DNA of 64,000 nt from Palsa-883 sp963847615. GTDB taxonomy: Bacteria > Pseudomonadota > Alphaproteobacteria > Acetobacterales > Acetobacteraceae. This document shows, piece after piece, positions 11,246 to 19,231 of the stretch (the stretch's first letter is position 1; the number at the start of each line of letters is the position of its first letter). Made by a program: the position numbers and the translations under genes. The stretch lies in NCBI GenBank assembly GCA_963847615.1, contig CAWKAN010000017.1, positions 434,001 to 498,000 on the forward strand. Direction: 5' to 3'. Under the pieces are notes generated by a model. It was not told the DNA's origin and did no database searches. It saw only the letters and a program-made list of their open reading frames with translations.

Positions 11246-11251
11246 ATTATA
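11246..11251 (-). promoter_or_regulatory. Consensus -10 box of the sulfotransferase gene, near-leaderless
   Basis: Reading the minus strand, TATAAT occurs at 11251-11246, with its last base 10 bases before the A of the ATG (11236). Initiation at the usual distance would start the RNA 2-4 bases before the ATG, so the message may be leaderless. The surrounding 30 bases are AT-rich in an otherwise very GC-rich window. No good -35 hexamer is seen 17 bp upstream. Confidence 0.45.
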
Positions 11252-11766
11252 TCACTATTTCGCAATGGTTTTCGCCCATCCGGTCATCCAGCCTGGCTCC
11301 ACGCCGCTACTTACGCCCACCCGCGCCGCGCGCCGGCCGCTTCGGGCGCGTGCTGGGATATGACCAACCGAGGTTGCCGCGGTCAACACGGGAAGCGGCA
11401 CCATCGCCTGCGTAGCCGACACCCCGACGCGCCGCCGTGCGCCGCCGGTCGGCCGCGCGCGCGGCCATGGCCCCCATCCGATGCCACCGCCCGCCGCCCG
11501 AGACCGCCATCGCAGCCGCCACGCCAATCACCGATGGCGACGCCGCCGGACGCCGTGGGGTGCCAGAAACAGGCCGGAGACCCCGGGGGGACCGAAAGAA
11601 GCCCAGGCAGCGCCGGTCCTGTTTCGTTCCCCCTGCCATCCGTGCCCCGCCGTAGCACGCCGTCTTGCAACGCCGGCAGCGGCCCCATAAGCTAACCCGC
11701 AAGAATCAGGCGGAGCCGCTTGCAGCGACCGGCGGCACAACCAACCAAGAACAGGGGGACGTTGAG
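11252..11766. other. Divergent intergenic region upstream of liv operon 1
   Basis: About 515 bp between the sulfotransferase promoter and livJ. It should contain the livJ promoter, but I cannot point to a convincing pair of hexamers. A purine-rich GGGGGACGTTGAG just before the ATG at 11767 serves as ribosome binding site. Open frames crossing the region are typical GC-rich shadows. Confidence 0.45.
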
Positions 11767-12979
11767 ATGAAGCTTCGGCTCGCAGCTGCGGCAATCGGCG
11801 CGATGCTGGTTGCCGGCCTGGGTTCGGCTCCGGCACACGCGGAGAACACGCCCGGGGTCACCGCCACCGAGATCAAGATCGGCAACACCGACGCCTATAG
11901 CGGCCCGGCCTCGGCCTACAGCGTGATCGCCAAGCTGGAGACCGCCTTCTTCAAGATGGTGAACGACCAGGGCGGCGTGGCCGGCCGCAAGATCAACTTT
12001 ATCTCCTACGACGACGGCTACAGCCCGCCCAAGACGGTGGAGCAGGTGCGCCGGCTGATCGAGCAGGACCAGGTTGCCTTTCTGTTCAACACGCTTGGCA
12101 CGCCGACCAACTCGGCGATTGAGCGCTATGTGAACCTGAAGCAGGTGCCGCAGCTTTTCGTCGCCACCGGCGCGGACAAATGGGGCAACTACAAGGAATT
12201 CCCCTGGACCATCGGGTTCCAGCCCAGCTATCGCACCGAGGCGCAGATCTATGCGAAGTACATCCTGGCCAACGTGAAGGACCCGAAGATCGCGATCCTT
12301 TACCAGGATGACGACTTCGGCAAGGACTACCCGGCCGGCGTCAAGGATGTCCTTGGCGACAAGTTCGACAAGATGGTGGTCACCGCCACCTATGAGACGA
12401 CCGATGCGACGGTGGACAGCCAGCTCAACTCGCTGCAGGCCTCCGGCGCCAACGTGCTGCTCGTCGTCGCCATCCCGAAATTCGCCGCGATGGCGATCCG
12501 CAAGGTCTATGACCTGGGCTGGAAGCCGACCTTCATCATGACCAACGTTTCGACCTCGGTCGGATCGGTGCTGACCCCGGCGGGTCCGGACAAGGCCATC
12601 GGCATGCTGTCGAACGGACTATCGGAAGGACCCGGTCGATCCGAGCTGGGCGAAAGATCCCGGCATGCAGCAATGGCGCGACTTCATGGCCAAGTACATG
12701 CCGGGCGCCGACCTGACGGACAGCAACTACGTCTATGCCTACGGCGTCAGCCTGACCATGTTGCAGGTGCTGAAGCAATGCAACGGCGACTTCTCGCGCG
12801 CCAACATCATGCAGCAGGCGACCAGCCTGCACGACCTGCAACTGCCGACGCTGCTGCCCGGCATCAAGGTGAATACCAGCCCGACCAACTATCACCCGAT
12901 CAAGGCACTGCAGATGCTGCGCTGGGACGGCAAGACCTGGGTACGCTTCGGCCCGGTGATCGAGGGAGCCAGTTCGTAG
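11767..12979 (+). CDS. livJ: Branched-chain amino acid ABC transporter, periplasmic binding protein (one frameshift)
   Basis: Type I periplasmic binding protein of a Liv-type importer. A Sec signal peptide ends at APAHA|ENTPG (about residue 25). The mature protein shows GVTATEIKIGNTDAYSGPAS, FISYDDGYSPPKTVEQVRRL and KIAILYQDDDFGKDY, characteristic of the Liv/amide-binding family. The frame breaks near 12618 (codons GGA-c-TAT), after which the family sequence continues in another frame (YRKDPVDPSWAKDPGMQQW onward to EGASS). Removing one base near 12618 restores a full-length protein of about 403 aa. It heads the liv1 operon. The ligand cannot be read from sequence; amino acids, amides or short acids are all possible. 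Confidence 0.85.
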
Positions 12980-13082
12980 ACCGAACGGCTGCGCGGCGGG
13001 CCGGCATGTCCTGGCCGGCCGTCCGCGCAATGATTGGCGCGGCGGGCACCGCCACGTTGCATGGCCGGCGCTGAATTGCCCC

Positions 13083-13215
13083 GTGCCGAACGACCGGGGC
13101 CGAACGACCGGGGCCGAACGACCGGGGCCAAACGACCCGAGCCAAAACGACCAGGGGCAAACAACCCGCGTCGAATGGCCCACGCCAAACAACCCGTGCC
13201 GAACCAGCCACCGGG
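13083..13215. repeat. Degenerate 14-bp tandem repeat upstream of livG
   Basis: Three near-exact copies of CCGAACGACCGGGG are followed by progressively diverged copies (CCAAACGACCCGAG, CCAAAACGACCAGGGG and others) up to about 13215. The block fills most of the 280-bp livJ-livG gap. There are no spacers of constant size, so it is not a CRISPR array. Confidence 0.8.
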
Positions 13216-13262
13216 GCGGCAAGAGAATGATCTGCCAACGGATTGTCTGACCGGAGAGACCT

Positions 13263-13322
13263 ATGGGATGGCATGCAGACCGGGCGGTGATCCGCCGTCA
13301 GCCATTGGGCCTGCGCGTTTGA
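13263..13322 (+). CDS. Possible 19-codon leader ORF coupled to livG
   Basis: A Shine-Dalgarno-like GGAGAG at 13253-13258 lies 4 bases before the ATG at 13263. The frame encodes MGWHADRAVIRRQPLGLRV and ends in TGA at 13320-13322, whose last base is the A of the ATG (13322) chosen for livG. No homology is recognisable. An alternative is that livG itself starts at the ATG at 13268, using the same ribosome binding site with a 9-base spacer. Confidence 0.3.
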   Translation: MGWHADRAVIRRQPLGLRV

Positions 13323-14100
13323 TGCGGCCAGCCGGCCCCTCACCCCTGCTGTGCGTGCGCGACGTCGCCGTGCGCTTCGGCGGCGTGGTGGCGCTGAACG
13401 GCATCTCCTTCGACGTCGGCCGCGGGCAGATCTGCGGCCTGATCGGGCCGAACGGGTCCGGCAAGACCACGCTGTTCAACTGCATCAGCGGCTTCTATCG
13501 CTCCAGCGCCGGGCACATCACGTTCGACGGCACCAGGCTGACCGGGCTGCCGCGCCATCGCATGGCCGGCCTGGGCATTGGCCGCACCTTCCAGAACGTC
13601 GCGCTGTTCCGCAACCTGAGCGTGCGCGACAACGTGCTGGTCGGCGCGTCACCACCACGGATCGTTCCGGATTCATCGCCAACGCGTTGCGCCTGCCGAT
13701 CGTGCAGCGCGAGGAGCGGGCGGCGGCCGCGCGGCTGGCGACCTGCTGGAGCTGCTGGACCTCGGCGCGGTCGCCGACGTCGCCGCCAGCGCCCTGCCCT
13801 TCGGCACGCAGAAGCGCGTCGAGCTGGCGCGCGCACTGATCGGCGCGCCCAGCCTGCTGCTGCTGGACGAACCCGCCGGCGGCCTCAACCACGGCGAGGT
13901 GGACGAACTCGCCGCGCTGCTCGAACGCATCCAGGCGCATTTCGCGCTGAGCATCCTGCTGGTCGAGCATCACATGAGCCTGGTGATGCGCGTCTCGCAC
14001 AAGGTGGTGGCGCTGGAGTTCGGCCGCAAGATCGCCGAGGGCACTCCCGATCAGGTGCGCAACGAACCCGAAGTGATCCGCGCCTATCTCGGTGACGCGC

Positions 14101-14117
<17 letters not shown>
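13322..14117 (+). CDS. livG: Branched-chain amino acid ABC transporter ATPase LivG (frameshifted)
   Basis: One of the two ATPases of Liv importer 1, cytoplasmic. Walker A is GPNGSGKTTLF; the FQNVALFRNLSV segment is typical of LivG. The frame is lost near 13649-13665: reading GCG-t-CAC...TCG-t-TCC, i.e. dropping two single bases, restores GAHHHGSSGFIANALRLP. It is lost again near 13735-13743. The last part (LPFGTQKRVELARAL, LLLLDEPAGGLNHGE, ILLVEHHMSLVM) carries signature, Walker B and H-loop regions and ends RAYLGDAHADAA. The start at 13322 overlaps the stop of a leader ORF; 13268 is the alternative. The end overlaps livF. The frameshifts look like sequence errors rather than decay, because the coding quality is preserved between them. 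Confidence 0.85.
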
Positions 14118-14886
<769 letters not shown>

Positions 14887-14979
14887 GACCCGGCGATGAC
14901 CACCGTAGAGCCCAGGCGCCGCCTGCAACGCCATCGGATCGGCCCGCGGCACCCGATCTTCCGCAAGAAAGCAAGACCC

Positions 14980-15072
14980 ACCACAGAGGCACAGAGCCAC
15001 GGAGAAGGGAAACAACGGCGCTCCGCGCGACGCGCGTTTGACGGCTTCTCCGTGGCTTTGTGCCTCTGTGGT
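14980..15072. repeat. 93-bp palindromic element between livF and livH
   Basis: Bases 14980-15007 and 15045-15072 form 28-bp inverted arms with one mismatch (core CACAGAGGCACAGAGCCACG on the left, its complement on the right). The spacer is 37 bp. The arm motif resembles the CACAGAGGCACAGAG palindromes seen as dispersed repeats in many bacteria. It sits in the only large gap within the liv1 permease part and could form a strong hairpin in the mRNA. Confidence 0.8.
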
Positions 15073-15128
15073 GAACCCTTCTGGCGGACGTTCCAACGCC
15101 GTGGCCGGTGGACCGGCGCGAGACGCCC

Positions 15129-16005
15129 ATGATGGCCGGCGTGCTGCACCAGATCATCTCGGGCATCGCCACCGGCGGGATCTACGCCTCGGTCGCGCTC
15201 GCCCTGGTGATGATCTACCAGGCGACGCACCACGTGAACTTCGCCCAGGGCGAGATGGCGACCTTCTCCACCTATATCGCCCTGGTGCTGATCAATGCCG
15301 GCCTGCCCTACTGGGTCGCCTTCATCGGCGCGGTCGCCATCTCCTTCGTCATCGGCGTCGCCATCGAACGCATCCTGATGCGCCCGATGACCAACGCGCC
15401 GGTGCTCGCCTCGGTCGGCGTCTTCATCGGCCTGCTGCTGATCATCAACAGCCTGTCGGGCTGGCTGTTCGACTACACCATCAAGCAGTTCCCCAGCCCG
15501 TTCGGCAGCGGCAAGCCGATGTTCGGCGGCTTCGTCTCGGCCCACGAGCTTGGTTCGACCGCGGTGACGCTGATCGTGCTGGGCGCGGTCTATCTGTTCT
15601 TCCGCCACACGCGGCTGGGCCTCGGCGATGCGCGCGGCGGCGTTCAATCCGGCCTCGGCACGGCTGGTCGGCATCCGGGTCGGCTGGATGCTGGCGCTGG
15701 GCTGGGGCCTGGCGGCGGCGATCGGCGCGATCGCCGGGATGATGGTGGCGCCGATCGTCTTCCTCGATCCCAACATGATGGCGGGCATCCTGCTCTACGC
15801 CTTCGCCGGCGCGCTGCTGGGCGGGATCGACAGCCCGCTCGGCGCCGTGCTGGGCGGGTTCATTGTCGGCGTGATCGAGAACCTGGCCGGCGCCTATGTC
15901 GTCGGCACCGAGCTCAAGCTGACCCTGGCGCTCATCATCATCGTCGGCGTGCTGGTGGTGAAACCGTCCGGCCTGCTCGGCCGCACCGTGCAGAGCCGGG
16001 TGTAG
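15129..16005 (+). CDS. livH: Branched-chain amino acid ABC transporter permease LivH (one frameshift)
   Basis: Inner-membrane permease of Liv importer 1. It opens with MMAGVLHQIISGIATGGIYA, has the family ALALVMIYQATHHVNFAQGE loop and several hydrophobic helices. Near 15624 (CTC-g-GCG) an extra base breaks the frame; the rest (MRAAAFNPASARLVGIRVGW through LGRTVQSRV) continues in the next frame to the stop at 16005. With that base skipped the length is about 291 aa, normal for LivH. The start at 15129 is preceded by GGCGCGAGACGCCC with only a weak Shine-Dalgarno. livM follows after 3 bp. Confidence 0.87.
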
Positions 16006-16008
16006 CCG

Positions 16009-17001
16009 ATGCGCCCCCGACTGCCGACCGCCCTGCCCGCCTCGTTACCCGCCCCCCTGGCCGCCCTGGCCGTCTCGGTGATCGCGGTTGCCGCCCTGGC
16101 GGCGGCGACGTTCCTGTTCAGCAACTACCACCTGTTCCAGCTCACCCTGGTCCTGGTCTACGCCATCGCGATCCTGGGCATGACGGTGCTGACCGGCTTC
16201 AACGGGCAGATTTCGCTCGGCCACGGCGCGTTCTATGCGATCGGCGCCTATACCACCGGCGTGCTGATGACCGCGTGGGACGTGCCCTACTGGGCGACCC
16301 TGCCGGTCGCCGCGCTGGTCTGCGCCGGCTTCGGCTTCCTGATCGGGCTGCCCGCCCTGCGCCTGGGCGGCCTCTATTTGGCGTTGACCACCTTCGCCCT
16401 CGCCGTCGCCGTGCCGCAGGTGTTGAAGCACAAGGCGGTGGAGCACTGGACCGGCGGCGTGCAAGGGCTGGTGATCGACAAACCCGCCCCGCCCTTCGGC
16501 CTGCCGCTCAACGCCGACCAGTGGCTGTACCTGTTCACCTTGGCGGTCGGCGCGGCGATCTTCCTGCTGGCCTGGAACCTGACGCGCGGGCGGATCGGCC
16601 GGGCCATGATGGCGATCCGCGACCACGCGCTGGCGGCCGAGGCGATGGGCATCAACATCGCGCTGCTGAAAACCCGCACCTTCGCGGTCAGCGCGATGTG
16701 CACCGGCATCGCCGGTTCGCTCGGGGCGATCGCGGTGCAGTTCGTCGCGCCGGACAGCTTCGGCGTGTTCGTCTCGATCACCCTGTTCGTCGGCCTGGTG
16801 GTGGGCGGCGTCGCCTCGATCCCCGGCGCATTGTTCGGCGCCGTGTTCATCGAGTTCGTCCCCAACCTGGCGGAACAGGTCTCCAAGGCGGCACCGGGCG
16901 CCATCTATGGAGTGATCCTGATTGCCTGCATGTACCTGATCCCGTCGGGCATCGGCGGGGCGCTGGCGCGGCTGGCAAGGAAGGTCAGGGCTCCGCCCTG
17001 A
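16009..17001 (+). CDS. livM: Branched-chain amino acid ABC transporter permease LivM
   Basis: Second inner-membrane permease of Liv importer 1, 330 aa and intact. Hydrophobic segments start at about residues 20, 45, 95, 175 and 220 onward. The LivM motif NGQISLGHGAFYAIGAY is at residues 65-81 and LRLGGLYLALTTFALA at 118-133. The last residues (KVRAPP) and the TGA stop are encoded by the first hairpin of the long repeat at 16981-17270, so that element has supplied the C-terminus. It is the last gene of liv1. Confidence 0.93.
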   Translation: MRPRLPTALPASLPAPLAALAVSVIAVAALAAATFLFSNYHLFQLTLVLVYAIAILGMTVLTGFNGQISLGHGAFYAIGAYTTGVLMTAWDVPYWATLPVAALVCAGFGFLIGLPALRLGGLYLALTTFALAVAVPQVLKHKAVEHWTGGVQGLVIDKPAPPFGLPLNADQWLYLFTLAVGAAIFLLAWNLTRGRIGRAMMAIRDHALAAEAMGINIALLKTRTFAVSAMCTGIAGSLGAIAVQFVAPDSFGVFVSITLFVGLVVGGVASIPGALFGAVFIEFVPNLAEQVSKAAPGAIYGVILIACMYLIPSGIGGALARLARKVRAPP

Positions 17002-17270
17002 AACCCGCCAGGGGGGCGTTGCCCCCCTGGACCCCCCACCAGAGGCAGCGGCCTCTGGACTTCATGACTGGGAGTGTGGGGAGGGGAAGGGGGCGGGTGG
17101 GCGAGGCGAAGGGGCGCCGTCCGGCATGCCGGACGGCGCCCCTTCGCCTCGCCCACCCGCCCCCTTCCCCTCCCCACACTCCCAGTGAAGGGTTCCAAGG
17201 GCTCGCCCTTGGCGGGGTTCCAAGGGGCAGCGCCCCTTGGTGGGGTTCGGGGCGAAGCCCCGACCTTGCT
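16981..17270. repeat. Seven-hairpin palindromic element, copy 1
   Basis: A 290-bp non-coding element made of consecutive perfect hairpins: H1 16986-17000, H2 17008-17030, H3 17039-17058, H4 17067-17186, H5 17195-17212, H6 17220-17240 and H7 17248-17262, framed by AAGGTC and GACCTT ends. H4 is a perfect 120-bp palindrome with no loop (centre between 17126 and 17127). H1 carries the livM stop codon. The same module order occurs at 25111-25395 and 43703-43990. No transposase gene is inside. Likely a non-autonomous dispersed repeat, possibly working as a terminator. Confidence 0.92.
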
Positions 17271-17341
17271 GTCTTGTCGCGGCGCGGGCGCGCGGGCAGA
17301 GTTTGCAGCAACGTTGGACGGAGGTTCCCATCGCCACCGCT

Positions 17342-18262
17342 TTGATCACGCATCCGGCCTGCCTGGGGCACGATCCCGGCGCGCATCACCCGGAATGTCC
17401 CGACCGGCTGCGCGCGGTGTTGCGCGCACTGGAGCAGGAGAGTTTCGCCGACCTGCTGCGCGAGGCGGCGCCGCGCGCGACCATCGAGCAGCTCGCTCGG
17501 GCCCATCCCCCCGACTATGTCGAGGCCATCTTGACGATCCGGCCCGAGGGCGAGGAGCGTGTGGGCCTGGACGCCGACACGGTGATGAGTGCGGGCAGCG
17601 CCGAGGCCGCGCTGCGCGCCGCCGGCGGCGCGATCGCCGGCGTGGACGCGGTAATGGAAGGCTGGGCACGCAACGCCTTCGTCGCCGTCCGTCCGCCGGG
17701 CCATCATGCCGAACCCGCGCGGCCTTGCGGCTTCTGCCTGTTCAACAACGTCGCGGTGGCGGCGCAGCACGCGCGGGCACAATGGCACCTGAGGCGGGTC
17801 GCGGTGGTGGATTTCGACGTGCACCACGGCAACGGCACGCAGGCGATGTTCGAATCGGACCCGAACCTGTTCTACGCCTCGAGCCACCAGTTCCCGTGCT
17901 ATCCCGGCACCGGCCATGCGTCCGAGCGCGGCGTTGCCGACAACATCGTCAACCTCACGCTGCCCCCCGGGTCGGATGGCGTTGCGTTCCGCCGCGGCTG
18001 GGAGGGAACGATCCTGCCGGCGTTCGACGCGTTCGCGCCCGAGCTGCTGCTGGTTTCGGCCGGGTTCGACGCGCATCGGGCGGACCCGTTGGCGAACCTG
18101 CGGCTGGACGAGCGGGACTATGCCTGGATCACCACCGAGCTGATCGGGGTTGCCGCCCGCCATGCCGGCGGACGGCTCGTGTCGGTGCTGGAGGGCGGCT
18201 ACGACCTGGACGCCTTGGCGGCCAGCGCCGCCGTGCACGTGCGGGCCCTGATGCAGTCGTAA
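17342..18262 (+). CDS. Histone deacetylase family protein (class II-like amidohydrolase)
   Basis: Zinc-dependent deacetylase-fold enzyme, acting on acetyl-lysine, acetylpolyamine or a related amide. Signature segments: HPECPDRLRAV near the N-terminus, RPPGHHAEPARPCGFCLFNN with the two active-site His, VAVVDFDVHHGNGTQAMF with Asp/His zinc ligands, and SAGFDAHRADPLANL with a further Asp ligand. Length about 306 aa is normal for bacterial members. The start is uncertain. The conserved part begins TALITHPACLGHD, but no ATG lies just upstream. TTG at 17342 is used here; a GTG at 17237 lies inside the upstream repeat; a GGAGG at 17319-17323 sits 7 bases before a non-standard ATC codon. It stands alone. 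Confidence 0.85.
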   Translation: MITHPACLGHDPGAHHPECPDRLRAVLRALEQESFADLLREAAPRATIEQLARAHPPDYVEAILTIRPEGEERVGLDADTVMSAGSAEAALRAAGGAIAGVDAVMEGWARNAFVAVRPPGHHAEPARPCGFCLFNNVAVAAQHARAQWHLRRVAVVDFDVHHGNGTQAMFESDPNLFYASSHQFPCYPGTGHASERGVADNIVNLTLPPGSDGVAFRRGWEGTILPAFDAFAPELLLVSAGFDAHRADPLANLRLDERDYAWITTELIGVAARHAGGRLVSVLEGGYDLDALAASAAVHVRALMQS

Positions 18263-18340
18263 CGCGATGGCAACGGTCCGCCGCGCGCCTACCACTCCGT
18301 GCGCCAGGGGCCGCGCGATGAAGCGGGTCCCTGCCGCGAC

Positions 18341-18510
18341 TTATACCAAGCGTCCGAATGATCGACTCTCCGGTCGTACCCGTATCGTCATGCCGGCGAA
18401 GGCCGGCATCCACGACTTGCCTTCGTGCAGCAAGCAAAGTCGTGGATACCGGCCTTCGCCGGCATGACGAGGGCGCGGCGCCGATGGGTCAAGACTTTGG
18501 GTCGCTGGTA
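18341..18510. repeat. Long tandem repeat, unit A (170 bp)
   Basis: Begins TTATACCAAGCGTCCGAATG and contains an inverted pair CGTCATGCCGGCGAAGGCCG / CGGCCTTCGCCGGCATGACG around a TCCACGAC/GTCGTGGA pair, then GGGCGCGGCGCCGATGGGTC. The second unit starts with the same 20 bases at 18511. The CGTCATGCCGG...CCGGCATGACG palindrome is a type of dispersed repeat often seen in Alphaproteobacteria. No coding potential. Confidence 0.85.
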
Positions 18511-18750
18511 TTATACCAAGCGTCCGAATGATCGAACTCTTCGGCGGTGCCACCCCGTCATGCCGGGCGCAGGCCCGGTATCCACGATTTTGCTTGCTGC
18601 ACACAGACAAAAAGTCGTGGATGCCGGTCCCCCGGCCTTCGCCGGGGGCAGGCTCCGCCTGTCCTCGGGCCGGCCTGCGGCCGGACCCGGGGGTCGGCAT
18701 GACGAGGGTGCGGCGCCAATGGGTCAAACTTTCCGTCGGCTGGTATTACG
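18511..18750. repeat. Long tandem repeat, unit B (240 bp)
   Basis: Same architecture as unit A: the TTATACCAAGCGTCCGAATG head, a CCCCGTCATGCCGGGC palindrome arm, TCCACGA/TCGTGGA inner arm, a larger GC-rich core than unit A, then GGTGCGGCGCCAATGGGTCA and GGCTGGTATTA, where a third head begins and is immediately truncated (18745-18750). The units have diverged in the stem but conserve the pairing. Confidence 0.82.
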
Positions 18751-18769
18751 CACCCGGGTCGGCGACGCG

Positions 18770-19123
18770 CTATCCCTTGTTCGGCGCGGTTGCCGCCGGC
18801 CGCGCGGCATGGCGCCGTTCGCGCTCCGCCTTCTCCCAGGCGGAGATGTCGGCCTCGGTGACGTAGCCTTTGTTCGCGGCGTCGATCGCGGTGAAGTGCC
18901 GGACGATGGTCTTGTAGCCGACCTTGGCCTGCGCCAGCGTCAGGTGCCCGTCGTGGGTCGTATTGGCTGCGGCAAAGCGCTCTTTCGCCGTCATGCGATG
19001 GTGTGGCACCGGCGCGGTGGCCTGGGATGATGCCGACGGTGCCACGGGCGCGGACGGTGCGGTCTGGGCGAAGGCCGGAGCGGCGAGCAACGCCAGCGCG
19101 GCCAGTGGAAAAACAAGACGCAT
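18770..19123 (-). CDS. Small secreted EF-hand protein
   Basis: Predicted periplasmic calcium-binding protein, 117 aa. A Sec signal peptide (MRLVFPLAALALLAAPAFAQ) is followed by an Ala/Pro/Ser linker. Two EF-hand-like loops are visible: NTTHDGHLTLAQ (about residues 60-71) and DAANKGYVTEAD (about 84-95), each with acidic or polar ligands and Gly at position 6. The first loop starts with Asn rather than Asp, so affinity may be low. A start further upstream (19216) is open but would place the signal peptide 31 residues in, so 19123 was chosen. The function is unknown. Confidence 0.75.
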   Translation of the reverse strand: MRLVFPLAALALLAAPAFAQTAPSAPVAPSASSQATAPVPHHRMTAKERFAAANTTHDGHLTLAQAKVGYKTIVRHFTAIDAANKGYVTEADISAWEKAERERRHAARPAATAPNKG

Positions 19124-19231
19124 CGCGATGTCCTCCGGTTGCGAGACCGGGAGTTTCCTTGCGATACGTTGACAATCGGTAAAGTCGCGCAATGGCGGTG
19201 CACGACACAAGCGCATCAGAGCGTGATCGCT

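Noticed and set aside
13083..13215. CRISPR-like array
   Set aside because: Repeat units are contiguous, short (14 bp) and decaying, with no unique spacers and no cas genes.
16981..17270. Insertion sequence or prophage attachment site
   Set aside because: No transposase or integrase gene, no recognisable target duplication; the module order of hairpins does not resemble an IS.
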